64,000 nucleotides of DNA, taken from the NCBI GenBank assembly GCA_964415795.1, contig CAYQBN010000001.1, positions 186,001 through 250,000 on the forward strand, given 5' to 3'. The notes beneath the pieces are model-generated. The model had not been told where the DNA came from. It did no database searches and saw only the letters and a list, made by a program, of their open reading frames with translations. This stretch comes from CALITV01 sp964415795. Its GTDB lineage: Bacteria; UBP6; UBA1177; JAKLFG01. Position numbers and translations under genes: made by a program. This document shows, in pieces, positions 8,201 through 16,800 of this stretch (its first letter is position 1; each line of letters opens with the position of its first letter).

Positions 8201-9889
8201 GAAGTCGAGCGACTCGTGGGCGAGGATGTCGTGACGAAAAGAGATCCGTTCGCCGGTCTGCGCGATGAGCCCCATTTCCTGCAGAAGATGGAGGATCGAT
8301 CGAAGCGTCTTGACGACGCCACCGCTCGTTCGGTAGGCCCACGGAAAGAGCTCTTCGTCGATCGCCTTGCGCGGCGTCCGGAACACCGATTCGATGAAGT
8401 CGCGCGTTTCGGCGGGAGAGAACGGCGAGAGCGTGATGCGGATGTTCGCCGGAAATTCGACGAGCGCCGTACCATTCTCGGTGGTCACGGCGAGCACCGT
8501 ACATACGCGACGATAGCTCTCGGTGCGGGCGTAGAGTTCCTGAAAGACGGCAAGCGAGCGTTTGTCTATCTCGTGGAAGTTGTCCACGAGAAGGAGGATC
8601 GGTCGCTGTTTGGCCGCCATCTCGAGGATGTCGCCGCTAAGCGCCACGATACGGTGAAGGTCGCTCGCCGGTTCCGCGCTCTCGTCCCGCGGCGGAAGTG
8701 TCGCGTGCCGGAACTCGGGGTAGGCGCGGAAGTCGGGGAAATAGGCGGCGAGGAGACCACCCCATTTCATCGCTATCTGATACCGTATCTCCCGGTCTAT
8801 TCCCTCCCAGAGGCCGTGGAGCATGTCGGCGACGAGGTTGTAGGTCTCGGTCGCCGAGACGGCGACGACCGTCACCTCGCGGAAGGCCATGCGGCACCGG
8901 ATCTCCTCGAGGAACCGGCTCTTGCCGACACCCTGTTCTCCCTCGACGACGATGGTGGCGTCGATCTTCGTTGCGAGGAAGTTGTCTACGATGCCGGTAA
9001 CGCGCGTCATCTCGGCGCGTCGCCCGATGAAGTCGGGATCGTGGATGACGACGCGGCGGAGCCGTTCCCCCTTTCGCACCGTGCGGTCGATCTTCAGGCG
9101 CGCCTCGAGGTCCTCGAGTTCGTTGAGGAGGGTGAGCGCATCGGGCGTCCGCTCCTCCGGATTGGGGGCAAGAAGCCGCCGGATGATACCCGCCATATCG
9201 CGATCGAATCCTTCTGGAAACGGTACCTTCGCCGGATCGAGCGCCTCGGCGGAAAGGATGCCGGGCGGCTCGGAGAACGGCGGCGTTCCGCAGAGTACCT
9301 CGTAGAATACAAGGCCCATACTATAGAGGTCGCTCCGAAAGCTGAAGGTGCCGCTCTGAAACACCTCCGGCGCGGCATAGCGCGCCGTCGCACCGGTATC
9401 GGTGAGGTGCATCATCCGGATCGAGGCAAGCCCGAAATCGAGTATCTTGACCGTGTCCTGCGGTGTCACCATGAGGTTCGATGGCTTGATGTCGCGGTGC
9501 ACGATGTTGTAGTTATGGATGTCGACCAGACCGCGCGCAGCGAGCACGAACAGCCGGAGCACATCGGAAAGGCGCGATCCTTTGAGGGTCTCGAAGGTGC
9601 GCCCCTCCACATACTCCATCGTAAAGAAGGCCTCTTTCCCCTCTTCGTAGAAGTCGAACATCCGGACAACCTGCTCGCTCTTGACCGCACGGGCGAGAGA
9701 GAACTCGGCACGCAACCGCTTCTTCTCGGCCCGAGAGAGCATCCGCCGGTTCTTTACCCGCTTGAGCGCTATCGTCTCGCCGCGGTCGGTATCCTCGGCA
9801 AGCCACACCTCTCCCATTCCGCCGCTTCCAAGAAGGCGCACGAGCCTGAACCGCTCGAGAAGGATATGTCCCTCTTCCGTTTTTGCCAT
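5213..9889 (-). CDS. Giant Ser/Thr kinase - AAA ATPase - TPR - GAF - GGDEF regulator
   Basis: This single chain of about 1,558 residues combines two signalling outputs. A Hanks-type kinase comes first (G-loop GSGGMGEV near 21, catalytic Lys in ALKRV, HRDIKPSN near 131, DFGLA near 151, APE). An AAA/NACHT-like ATPase follows (EGEQGVGKSR Walker A near 316, LLLVDNFHE Walker B), then a long helical TPR-like region, a GAF domain (about 1225-1380) and a GGDEF domain. The GGDEF has an active GGEEF signature near 1474 with the inhibitory RxxD site (RGSD) exactly five residues before it, so cyclic-di-GMP synthesis with product inhibition is expected. I chose ATG 9889; an in-frame GTG at 9910 would add seven residues. 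The first half resembles PknK/MalT-type kinase-ATPase sensors. Confidence 0.93.
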   Translation of the reverse strand: MAKTEEGHILLERFRLVRLLGSGGMGEVWLAEDTDRGETIALKRVKNRRMLSRAEKKRLRAEFSLARAVKSEQVVRMFDFYEEGKEAFFTMEYVEGRTFETLKGSRLSDVLRLFVLAARGLVDIHNYNIVHRDIKPSNLMVTPQDTVKILDFGLASIRMMHLTDTGATARYAAPEVFQSGTFSFRSDLYSMGLVFYEVLCGTPPFSEPPGILSAEALDPAKVPFPEGFDRDMAGIIRRLLAPNPEERTPDALTLLNELEDLEARLKIDRTVRKGERLRRVVIHDPDFIGRRAEMTRVTGIVDNFLATKIDATIVVEGEQGVGKSRFLEEIRCRMAFREVTVVAVSATETYNLVADMLHGLWEGIDREIRYQIAMKWGGLLAAYFPDFRAYPEFRHATLPPRDESAEPASDLHRIVALSGDILEMAAKQRPILLLVDNFHEIDKRSLAVFQELYARTESYRRVCTVLAVTTENGTALVEFPANIRITLSPFSPAETRDFIESVFRTPRKAIDEELFPWAYRTSGGVVKTLRSILHLLQEMGLIAQTGERISFRHDILAHESLDFLFRRKVASLSDKQRLILSVASIYRKFTTREALRMVIGDRLTDDEFAYNLDILKINYLLREYRNGKIRIVHPRLQTMVYQVMPADERRRYHRRHAEYLLTANSLEEVNTHAFAAYHFLRGGDPATALRSYLRSASRSFFHLNTELTAMFLDEALGIVRDNPYILSMKQKTAVALFAGRIFYRLGLYDRAIPLLEEAFQTWRHDLIVDLLVRALVANGEVQRALSFAAKFTADTPDRVAFVSFLRAYIAIRGGEDYHKAVPHLRRVRKLLAAGHDRLFTPQRRYLLRELEFDEAMYERRDDYPALLKARNGLIESAKGLRSPSYLIDALTASFRFLQRFRQTERGYRILQQALKLAIGSYDHFRIARTYLNLALCAQLLGRWHEVSSFLDRAMEFARKGCGTTILKLAYFARGEYAVQTGDFSLAENFLFNAEELSFREKHDSDLVGIYAAQIYLYILKGESGYAREAGGKLRRFLDRRPLDDRRRLRGLCALLFLEAMSEGDREYFLDLSRQIETAFSGAPETGDTYRLIYLTARAVYAAKKGYEEDFLRIVEQIERERISSIVPLFRLIHRYETVRLLGERKLMPDLARRLLEEGRTEAAVLQTRHFMALFGDLSFFVESGESENLLAEVERALAAPHEVPSPEDLLSRLRLRFEESRHQTELLRARNRNYAYIIDIVKTISGKTEVSRIMEIVVKRILDLLGADLVAIVFRSDDGRQVDYLIKDAAQQVYKLNEIRFKGDVVQRMLKTAKIEFLAGPAMFTDTELSPLSGENERNTVVAVPVVLQGEIRAYLYLERALSKGSLIEEEIQFLEMLADSIGVIFENVKLVEIATTDSLTKAATRRHFLSILRKEVEKARRYGFPLSLVIIDLDFFKNINDTYGHLMGDAVLRQVGKLLKGNVRGSDYIGRLGGEEFALLLPGTGAAGAFNTAEKIREKCEKTSFSGLQMTLSAGIASFHEDEVKNEEDFIEKADMALYAAKRKGRNRTILYADRGV

Positions 9890-10162
9890 GCGAAAAGACA
9901 ACCTCGACACCTGCGCCGCAGAGAATGATGATAGCCGTTAGAAGGCCAAAACTCAAGAAAAGAACAGGAGCTACCAAAGGTGAAGAGGATGGAGCCCATC
10001 GCTTCTAACTGATTATTCGTAAATCGTTCAAAGATTACTCACCGACCTTTCATCGTCCCCTAACAGAATGGCGGTAGCCCCTGCTCGCCCCGAAGAACGG
10101 GAGGGTCTTTCACAAAAAGGAAACAAGGTGCTCAACCATTTTTTTCAAAGGAGGAAATCCGC

Positions 10163-11722
10163 ATGACGAAGAAACACTTGCTCACCGCGATCACGCTGAC
10201 GGCCTTGTTGGGTCTCGTCGCGTGCGACAAGGACGACAACCAGACGGAGACCGACAACGCTGGCACCGGCGACACCGACACGCTCGTGGCCGACGATGCG
10301 GTCGAACCCACCGATGACTCGACCGAGCCGACCGACGATGCGGTCGAGCCGGCCGACGACACGACCGAACCGGCCGACGATGCGGTCGAAACCACCGACG
10401 ATGCGGTTGAACCGACCGACGACACCGAGATCCCCGACGAAGACACGGTACAGAATCCCAACTGCCCCGAGCGCGAAGGCATTACGGAAGTCGGCGAGAT
10501 GGATGGCATGAAAGTTTGCGAGATCGCTGGCGTTTTCACTGACGACCTCACGCTCGAGAGCAACAAGATCTGGGTGCTCAACGGCAGTGTCACCATCGGC
10601 GAGAACAGCGAAGACATGAATGCGACCATCAAGACGGCCACGCTCACGATCCAGCCGGGAACCCTCATCATGGGTGGCATGGGCGACCAGCGCGACTTCC
10701 TCGTGATCAACCGCGGGTCGAAGATCATCGCGGACGGGACCAAGGAAAAACCGATCCGCTTCACTTCGGTGAAGGACGACCCGGCTCCGGGCGACTGGGG
10801 CGGCCTCATGGTGAACGGATGGGCGCCGGTCAACTGCGGCGGCGCTTCCAACCCCTGCCAGCGGCAGGCCGAAACAGGCGTCGAGTGGTATGGCGGCGAC
10901 AAGGCCGACGACAACAGCGGTATCCTCCGCTATGTCATCATCGAGTATTCCGGCTACCAAATAACTTCTGAGAAGGAGTTCAACGGACTCACCCTTCAGG
11001 GCGTCGGCAATGGCACGACGATCGAGTATGTCGTGGCTCGCCACATCTCCGATGACGGCATCGAGTTCTTCGGCGGCACCGTCAACGCGAAGTATCTCTA
11101 TGTGGAAGATGCGGGCGACGACGGGCTCGACTGGACCTTCGGCTACAGCGGTAAGGTACAGTTCGCCATCGTGAAGCAGACCGCCACGACGGGCGATCGC
11201 GGCATGGAGTGCGATACCAATGACAAGAAGTACGACGACACGCCGGTCTCCACGCCGATCCTCAGCAACATCACCCTCCTCGGCGACAATGGCGAAGCGG
11301 GAAAGACCATCGGCATCAACCTCCGCCATGGATCGGGCGGCTTCATCCACAACACCGTCGTGAAGGGTTTCGTGGACGCCTGTCTCGACCTCGACGATGT
11401 GGCGTTCACCAACGCCGCCGCCGATCCGGCGAAACTGGCGATTACCCATACGCTTCTCGATTGCGTGAAACCGGTCAAGGAGAACGACGAAAAGGACGCC
11501 AACGGCAACCCGATCGACGATCCGTGGGATCTTTCCGACTGGTTCGATGCTCAAGAGGGCAACCTGACTGGCGATGCGAAACTGGACGGGTACATTCCGC
11601 AGAGCGGCAGTCCGCTCCTCGGCGCCGGCCAGACGCCAAACGATGCGTTCTTTACCGAGGTCGATTTCATCGGAGCGGTGAAAGACGCGGAAAGCGACTG
11701 GACCAAAGGCTGGGTCAATTAA
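10163..11722 (+). CDS. Acidic-stalk lipoprotein with predicted parallel beta-helix
   Basis: The 519-residue protein starts behind a strong AAAGGAGG site. Its signal peptide ends in the lipobox LVAC (Cys21), so it should be lipid-anchored and exported. Residues 44-92 are seven heptads of the DDAVEPT type. The remainder (about 100-519) has short strand-turn repeats typical of right-handed beta-helix or pectate-lyase-like folds, such as TLTIQPGTLIMGG, INRGSKIIADGT, ISDDGIEFFGGT and VEDAGDDGLDW. This style is known from surface proteins of uncertain function, and no catalytic set is evident. It is monocistronic, with a strong terminator directly after it. Confidence 0.9.
   Translation: MTKKHLLTAITLTALLGLVACDKDDNQTETDNAGTGDTDTLVADDAVEPTDDSTEPTDDAVEPADDTTEPADDAVETTDDAVEPTDDTEIPDEDTVQNPNCPEREGITEVGEMDGMKVCEIAGVFTDDLTLESNKIWVLNGSVTIGENSEDMNATIKTATLTIQPGTLIMGGMGDQRDFLVINRGSKIIADGTKEKPIRFTSVKDDPAPGDWGGLMVNGWAPVNCGGASNPCQRQAETGVEWYGGDKADDNSGILRYVIIEYSGYQITSEKEFNGLTLQGVGNGTTIEYVVARHISDDGIEFFGGTVNAKYLYVEDAGDDGLDWTFGYSGKVQFAIVKQTATTGDRGMECDTNDKKYDDTPVSTPILSNITLLGDNGEAGKTIGINLRHGSGGFIHNTVVKGFVDACLDLDDVAFTNAAADPAKLAITHTLLDCVKPVKENDEKDANGNPIDDPWDLSDWFDAQEGNLTGDAKLDGYIPQSGSPLLGAGQTPNDAFFTEVDFIGAVKDAESDWTKGWVN
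10292..10438 (+). repeat. Seven tandem 21-bp units encoding DDAVEPT-type heptads
   Basis: Inside the lipoprotein gene, seven consecutive 21-base units encode DDAVEPT, DDSTEPT, DDAVEPA, DDTTEPA, DDAVETT, DDAVEPT and DDTEIPD. The units are imperfect at DNA level. They form the acidic stalk between lipid anchor and folded domain, and copy number could change by slippage or recombination. Confidence 0.9.
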
Positions 11723-11744
11723 CCGTTGACCATAAGGTAGTATC

Positions 11745-11776
11745 GGGGGATGTCCCAGCGGCATCCCCCTTTTTTT
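11745..11776 (+). terminator. Rho-independent terminator
   Basis: An 8-bp perfect stem (GGGGGATG with CATCCCCC) encloses a 9-base loop and is followed by seven T residues. It begins 23 bases after the lipoprotein stop codon, so it should end that transcript and isolate it from the TonB operon. Confidence 0.93.
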
Positions 11777-11789
11777 GCGGAGGCGGATC

Positions 11790-12563
11790 GTGTTACGAAG
11801 CGATAAAACGGCAGTTAGGACAATCCTCGTCTCTCTGCTAGTGTTCGGTGTGCTTTCCCTTAACGCCGACTCGCTCGCCGTGTTGGCGGAGGAGCTCATA
11901 CGGCTCAGGACCGAGGTGGAAACGAAGAACGCCGAGGTTGAGAGCCGCAAGCAGGAACTGCGGAGCCGCCTCAAGACACTCGCGATGCAGAAGGCGGAGA
12001 TCGAAGCGGCGATACAGAAGGAGACGCTCCGGATCAAGCAGGCACAGGTAGCGCTCTCCCGGAAACAGGCAGAAGCTTCGAAAGAGTCTTTCGACCAGCA
12101 AAAACTTATCCCGGTTATCGAGAAGGCAATCACGGGAGCCGTCGCAGTGGTCGAAAAAGGGGTTCCCTTTAAACGAAAGGAGCGGCTCGCCGAACTGAAC
12201 GATCTCAAAACACAGGTCGCCACCGGCGCCGTCAGCCCTTTTACGGCGATTGCCCGCCTCTGGTCGTTCTACGAGGATGAATACCGTATGACGAAGGAAA
12301 ACGGTATCTTCCGACAATCCATCGTGGTGAACGGCGAAGAGAAACTCGCCGACATTGCCCGTCTGGGTACCGTCATGATGTACTTCCGCCTTCCCGACAG
12401 CACCGTCGGCAGCGTGGTACGGCACGGCGACCAGTGGGAGTACCGCATCGAAGAGGACAAGAAGCAGAGGGAACGGGTCGTTCTGCTCTTCGACGCGCTC
12501 AAGAAGCAGATACGCACCGGCTATTTCGAACTGCCGAATGTCCTTCCGCCGCTGGAGAAATAA
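11790..12563 (+). CDS. DUF3450 periplasmic coiled-coil protein of a TonB2-type cluster
   Basis: The GTG at 11790 is preceded by GGAGG at 6-base spacing, so it is a better start than the upstream TTG at 11775. That gives 257 residues. A signal peptide (ending around LNADS) is followed by a long coiled coil (about 25-110) and a C-terminal globular part with RLWSFYEDEYRMT and RLGTVMMYFRLPD, typical of DUF3450. In Vibrio and related Gammaproteobacteria, DUF3450 proteins sit directly before TtpC-ExbB-ExbD-TonB, exactly as here. A structural role in that energy-transducing complex is therefore likely, though unproven. It begins 13 bases past the terminator, which implies its own promoter or read-through. 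Confidence 0.88.
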   Translation: MLRSDKTAVRTILVSLLVFGVLSLNADSLAVLAEELIRLRTEVETKNAEVESRKQELRSRLKTLAMQKAEIEAAIQKETLRIKQAQVALSRKQAEASKESFDQQKLIPVIEKAITGAVAVVEKGVPFKRKERLAELNDLKTQVATGAVSPFTAIARLWSFYEDEYRMTKENGIFRQSIVVNGEEKLADIARLGTVMMYFRLPDSTVGSVVRHGDQWEYRIEEDKKQRERVVLLFDALKKQIRTGYFELPNVLPPLEK

Positions 12564-12564
12564 G

Positions 12565-13917
12565 ATGAAGACGATCGCGATCTTTCTTTCCTTGGCCTTT
12601 CTTTCGCTTTCGCTCGCGGCTCAACAGAAGGAGTCCCGGCCAAGCACCGAGATAGAACAGGCCTACAAAAAGGAGTTCGCCTTCCTCGAGGCCGAAAAGA
12701 AGGCGCTCACCCGCCGGCTCGAAGAGCTTGAACACGAATCGCAAAAAAGCATCGGGGAAGCAGAGCGTGAGATAGGCGCGCTGCAGGACAAACTGCTCGA
12801 ACTCACCATGCAAGCCGAGAAACTCAACGAACTCCTTTTCGAGGCGGAGCGTAAAGAGACGGCCCAGAGCGACAACCTCGAGCGCCTCGACACGACGATC
12901 GCGCAGTCCGAAGCGCTTCTTGAAAAATTCGATCGCAAGATACCTGACCGCACCGAGGGAGGAACGGTGACGATTGTCGAACAGCTCGATTTCGTCTTCT
13001 CGAACGCCGCCCAGATCCTCGCCGATTTGGCGACGGTGCGTCCCGAGCAGGGAGAGTTTTTCCTTGAAAACGGGACCAAGGTCTCGGGGACCATCGTCCG
13101 GGTGGGTAACATCGCCGCCTACGGGATCGCTGATGCGGGCGCCGGCATGCTCGCGCCGGCGGGCGACGGGAAACTCTCGCTCTGGCCGGTTCCCTCCGCC
13201 GACACGGCCCGTGCCATCCTGAGGGGTGAAACACCGGATCCGATACGGATCTTCGTCTACGAGACGACCGAAAAACGGGTAGAATCGGAAAAGAAGAAGT
13301 CGTTCGCCGAATACACCACAAGCGGCGGCTCGCTCGCATGGGTCATCGTCGCAGTCGGCATCGTGGCGTTCCTCCTCAGCATCGCTCGCGCCATCTTTCT
13401 GCGCCGCTCATCCACGAGCACCGCGGCTCTGTTGAAACAGATCGATCCGCTCGTACGGGCGGGGAAGATAGAGGAGGCGCTCTCTCTATGCAAACAGAGC
13501 TCCGGAGCTACGGCCCGCGTGATGGCGGCGGCGCTTCGCAATATCGAACGGGAGAAGGAGCACCTCGAGGACATCATCTCCGAAGCGATACTCCACGAGA
13601 ACAGTTACCTCGACCGGTTCGGACAAGTCATCCTCGTGCTCGCCGCAGTCGCACCGCTGCTCGGACTGCTCGGGACGGTGACCGGCATGATCGAGACCTT
13701 CGATGTCATCACCGAATATGGCAATAGCGATCCCAAAATGCTTTCGAGCGGCATCTCGGTGGCGCTCATCACGACACAGTACGGCCTCTATGTCGCGATC
13801 CCGACGCTCTTCATCGGCAACCTGCTCAACGGCTGGGCCGAAGAGATAAAGGACGACATGGAACAGGCGGCGCTCCGCATCACCAATCTGTTCCGAAGCC
13901 GCACGGCGGGGGAGTGA
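12565..13917 (+). CDS. TtpC-like MotA/TolQ/ExbB protein with large periplasmic N-terminus
   Basis: The 450-residue protein begins at ATG 12565, one base after the DUF3450 stop. Its signal peptide MKTIAIFLSLAFLSLSLAAQ precedes a roughly 240-residue periplasmic part with coiled coil. A membrane segment (LAWVIVAVGIVAFLLSIARA) follows, then the MotA/TolQ/ExbB core with APLLGLLGTVTGMIETFD and a final helix pair. This layout is that of TtpC, the extra ExbB-like component needed by TonB2 systems in Vibrio. It should form part of a proton-driven inner-membrane complex serving the receptor encoded downstream. Confidence 0.88.
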   Translation: MKTIAIFLSLAFLSLSLAAQQKESRPSTEIEQAYKKEFAFLEAEKKALTRRLEELEHESQKSIGEAEREIGALQDKLLELTMQAEKLNELLFEAERKETAQSDNLERLDTTIAQSEALLEKFDRKIPDRTEGGTVTIVEQLDFVFSNAAQILADLATVRPEQGEFFLENGTKVSGTIVRVGNIAAYGIADAGAGMLAPAGDGKLSLWPVPSADTARAILRGETPDPIRIFVYETTEKRVESEKKKSFAEYTTSGGSLAWVIVAVGIVAFLLSIARAIFLRRSSTSTAALLKQIDPLVRAGKIEEALSLCKQSSGATARVMAAALRNIEREKEHLEDIISEAILHENSYLDRFGQVILVLAAVAPLLGLLGTVTGMIETFDVITEYGNSDPKMLSSGISVALITTQYGLYVAIPTLFIGNLLNGWAEEIKDDMEQAALRITNLFRSRTAGE

Positions 13918-13923
13918 TCGGCG

Positions 13924-14556
13924 ATGGTCGAACTCGGCACGCTTCTCGATCGTATCCTCTTCTACATCGAGCAGGGAGGGTTCATCATGTATCCGCTCGC
14001 CCTCTCGACTTTTTTTCTCTGGTACGGACTCGGCTACCGCTATTCGGTGCTCCAGCGCGGCAACCGCCGGAGCGTCCGGGTGCTCGTCGAGCGCTACCGG
14101 GCCGGCTACGATCGGAAACCGGAAGGTATCGTTGACGAGGCGATCGTGCGCGGCATCGAGATCGTCGAACGATGCCGGCCCGGCGAAGCGCGCGACCTTC
14201 TCGACGAGGCGTTCATCCCCTACGAGCGACGGCTCAAGAAGTTCTCGGTGATGGTGAACACCATCGTCATCGTCGCGCCGCTCATGGGTCTGCTCGGGAC
14301 GGTGACCGGCATGATCGAAACCTTTGATTCGCTCGCCGACCGGTCGCTCTTCTCTCAGTCGGGCGGCATCGCCGGCGGTATCGCGCAGGCGCTGTTCACG
14401 ACCCAGATGGGGCTCGTCGTCGCGATACCGGGACTCGTGGTGGGGCGCATCCTCGACCGGCGCGCCCGGACCATCCGGAGGGAACTGTTCCAGATAAAAG
14501 ACCTGCTCTGCGGTACCGAAAAATCGAACCACGAACCGGCGGGAGGCTCCTCATGA
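13924..14556 (+). CDS. exbB: ExbB-type proton channel subunit
   Basis: The 210-residue inner-membrane protein has the standard three-helix ExbB/TolQ topology. An N-terminal helix (MYPLALSTFFLWYGLGYR) is followed by a cytoplasmic domain and two conserved helices with APLMGLLGTVTGMIETFD and the polar FTTQMGLVVAIPGLVVG. Together with ExbD it forms the proton channel that energises TonB. It starts 6 bases after the TtpC-like gene and overlaps exbD by 4 bases. It is the second ExbB-family protein in the operon, as in TonB2 clusters. Confidence 0.93.
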   Translation: MVELGTLLDRILFYIEQGGFIMYPLALSTFFLWYGLGYRYSVLQRGNRRSVRVLVERYRAGYDRKPEGIVDEAIVRGIEIVERCRPGEARDLLDEAFIPYERRLKKFSVMVNTIVIVAPLMGLLGTVTGMIETFDSLADRSLFSQSGGIAGGIAQALFTTQMGLVVAIPGLVVGRILDRRARTIRRELFQIKDLLCGTEKSNHEPAGGSS

Positions 14557-14960
14557 GATACCGGGAACCGAAAGAGGCGCAAGGGATAGACATATCGCCT
14601 CTCATCGATATGGTCTTCATCCTGCTCATCTTCTTCATGGTGAGCACCACCTTCACGAAGGACATGAAGGTGGACATCGAGCGCCCGAGCGCCGCCAGCT
14701 CTCAGAACGCCTCGACCAAGGCGATCCGCGTCTACATAGACCGCAACGGCGATACCTACATAGACGATCAGCCGGTCCGCATCTGGACGATCCAAAACCG
14801 CGTCCGCGACTTCATCAAGAGCGGCGTCTCCTCGACGGTGCTCGTAATCACCGACCGATTCGTCCCTTCCGAGCGGCTCATCGAGGTGATCGATCAGTGT
14901 AAACTCGCCGGCGCCAAGGAGGTCGGCGTCGCTACCAACAAGGAAGCGGGATCTCGATGA
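14553..14960 (+). CDS. exbD: ExbD/TolR-type stator subunit
   Basis: The 135-residue protein has a single membrane helix with the proton-carrying aspartate D19 in ISPLIDMVFILLIFFM, followed by a small periplasmic ExbD/TolR domain (RVYIDRNGDTYID through KLAGAKEVGVAT). It overlaps exbB and tonB by 4 bases on each side, so the stoichiometry is probably set by translational coupling. Confidence 0.95.
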   Translation: MRYREPKEAQGIDISPLIDMVFILLIFFMVSTTFTKDMKVDIERPSAASSQNASTKAIRVYIDRNGDTYIDDQPVRIWTIQNRVRDFIKSGVSSTVLVITDRFVPSERLIEVIDQCKLAGAKEVGVATNKEAGSR

Positions 14961-15607
14961 TGCGATACCTCTTCCGCAACCGACATGTCGCAACCGCCGC
15001 CGCGTGGATGGTCGTCGGAAGCACCGTCATCTTCACCGTTGTCATCCTCATGAACCAGCCGGTCGCCAAGAAAGAGGAAGCGGCCGCTCCGTCCGCTACC
15101 GTCATGGAGGTGAAAAAAGAGCCGAAGAAGAAGGAGCGGAAGGTCGAACGACCGCCACAACAGAAACGACAGGCACCCGCCCGGGCACCGCTCGCGCCGC
15201 TTCCCTCCATCGGGACCGGACTGTCGGGAAGCGACTTCGGCATTCCCCAGTTCCAGATAACGGCCGACCTTTCCCGCACTGTCGGAGACAAACTGCTCGG
15301 CGATCTGTCGAACATCGTGATGACCGACGAGGCGGTTGACACGCCACCGCGCCCCACGACACGCACCCCCATCGAATATCCGCCGCGTGCCCGGGCGAAG
15401 GGGATCACCGGCTATGTCCTCTTCAATCTGCTTATCTCGCCCTCCGGCGAGGTGGAATCGGCCCAGATACTCGAATCGGTGCCACCGGGGGTATTCGACG
15501 AGGTTGCGCTCGCCTCCATTCGGCAGTGGCGATTCGAACCGGCGGTCTATCAGGGAAAGAGCGTCAAGGTGTGGGCCAAGCAAAAGATATCGTTCAATCT
15601 CAACTAG
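14957..15607 (+). CDS. tonB: TonB-family energy transducer
   Basis: The 216-residue protein has one N-terminal membrane helix (about residues 12-32), then a charged Lys/Glu/Pro spacer. Its C-terminal TonB domain (about 135-216) includes IEYPPRARAKGITGYV, ISPSGEVESAQILES and ASIRQWRFEPA. TonB carries proton-motive energy to outer-membrane receptors by pairing with their TonB box. The short spacer and position match TonB2-type proteins, which work with TtpC. The receptor two genes downstream is its likely client. Confidence 0.94.
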   Translation: MMRYLFRNRHVATAAAWMVVGSTVIFTVVILMNQPVAKKEEAAAPSATVMEVKKEPKKKERKVERPPQQKRQAPARAPLAPLPSIGTGLSGSDFGIPQFQITADLSRTVGDKLLGDLSNIVMTDEAVDTPPRPTTRTPIEYPPRARAKGITGYVLFNLLISPSGEVESAQILESVPPGVFDEVALASIRQWRFEPAVYQGKSVKVWAKQKISFNLN

Positions 15608-15618
15608 AGGAATCGGCG

Positions 15619-16782
15619 ATGACACGACCGTTCATGCTCTTTCTCCTTCTCGTAGCGGTTTGCGGTACCGCCGACGCCGCGAAGAAAGGAAAAACGGAAG
15701 AGGTCGAGGTGGATCATGTCGCCCTTGCGGCGCTCCTCATCAAGGACGGCTTCTACGATCGCGCCGAAACAGTGCTCCGCAATGTGGATACGACGAAAAA
15801 AGGGGTAGATCTCGCTCGCTACCACACGCTCCGCGGCCTTGTCTTCCTCCAGAAGTCGCTCTTCGTCGAAGCGCGCGATAGTTTTCGGAGCGCCATCGCG
15901 GCCGGTCAGAAAGAACCGATCGTCCATGTCTATATCGCACAGGCCTCTTACGGACTCAAGGACTGGAAAGCAACGATCGCGGCGATCCGCGCCGCAGGCG
16001 CATCTGCCGAAGAACTACCGGCGACTTATGCGATGCTCGCTCAGGCACACTGGAACCTCGGCGAACGGGAGGCGGCCTGGCAGGCGCTTTCCCGAGGCGA
16101 GAAACGACACCCGAATTACAGTGATCTTACGCGGCAGAAGTTCTTCTACCTCATGGAACTCGGTCTCTATCAGAGCGCTGCGGAAGAGGGGGAACGGTAT
16201 CTCGCCAAACGGGGAGGCGACGTAAGTGACCACCTGCTCATCGGCGCGGCGCTCCGCCAGAGCCGTCAGTACGACAAGGCGCTTCGCTTCCTCGAAATGG
16301 CGCGCGTCCGCTTCCCCGACAACGAGCCGGTGATGCTCGAACTTGCCCGCACCTACCTCGAGACCGGGAGTGTGCTCACCGCGGCACAGATGTTCGAACA
16401 GGCTTCTTACCGGGACACCAAGTTCGTCGCCGACGCCGCCGAACTCTACCGACGCGCCAAGAAACACTACCGGGCGCTCCATCTCAACACGCTCATTCCC
16501 GATCGCAAGGAGCGTCTCAAACAGAAACTCGCGATCTATCTCGAAACGGAACAGTACGAACTCATCGCCGCGATGGGAAGCGACCTTCTGCGGGTCGGCC
16601 TTCTCGACGACGATGAGATCCGCTACGCGCTCGCCTACGGTTACTTTCAGACCGGCGCATTCCGGCGCGCCGAACAGGAACTGGCGAGGATACAGAAGCC
16701 GGAGGTGTTTCGCCGTGCCGCCGAACTGCGCCGCGAGATGGAACGGTGCAAAAGCGAGCCGGCGCACTGTGGAAATCGTTAG
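15619..16782 (+). CDS. Periplasmic TPR-repeat protein of the TonB cluster
   Basis: I take ATG 15619 as the start because it has an AGAGGA site and opens a clean signal peptide (MTRPFMLFLLLVAVCGTADA). The 387-residue product is almost entirely tetratricopeptide-like helices, with repeats such as LIKDGFYDRAETVLRNVD, LRQSRQYDKALRFLEMAR and YGYFQTGAFRRAEQELARI. A TPR protein at this position is part of the known Vibrio-type tonB2 cluster, where it supports transport. Here it probably scaffolds the periplasmic side of the complex. Confidence 0.9.
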   Translation: MTRPFMLFLLLVAVCGTADAAKKGKTEEVEVDHVALAALLIKDGFYDRAETVLRNVDTTKKGVDLARYHTLRGLVFLQKSLFVEARDSFRSAIAAGQKEPIVHVYIAQASYGLKDWKATIAAIRAAGASAEELPATYAMLAQAHWNLGEREAAWQALSRGEKRHPNYSDLTRQKFFYLMELGLYQSAAEEGERYLAKRGGDVSDHLLIGAALRQSRQYDKALRFLEMARVRFPDNEPVMLELARTYLETGSVLTAAQMFEQASYRDTKFVADAAELYRRAKKHYRALHLNTLIPDRKERLKQKLAIYLETEQYELIAAMGSDLLRVGLLDDDEIRYALAYGYFQTGAFRRAEQELARIQKPEVFRRAAELRREMERCKSEPAHCGNR

Positions 16783-16800
16783 CAACGGAGCGGAACAGTG

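Noticed and set aside
7784..9928. 714-codon open frame on the plus strand
   Set aside because: It is antisense to the kinase and ATPase domains, which have clear motifs. No ribosome site and no recognisable domain.
9870..9977. Hydrophobic reading frame just upstream of the kinase (MVAPVLFLSFGLLTAIIILC), a possible membrane anchor
   Set aside because: It is out of frame with the kinase and soon becomes Arg-rich shadow sequence. No frameshift signal joins the two, and the kinase has its own starts.
10145..12223. 692-codon open frame on the minus strand
   Set aside because: It runs antisense through the stalk lipoprotein, a strong terminator and the DUF3450 gene. The apparent VGRLDRIVG repeats are only the mirror of the acidic stalk repeats.
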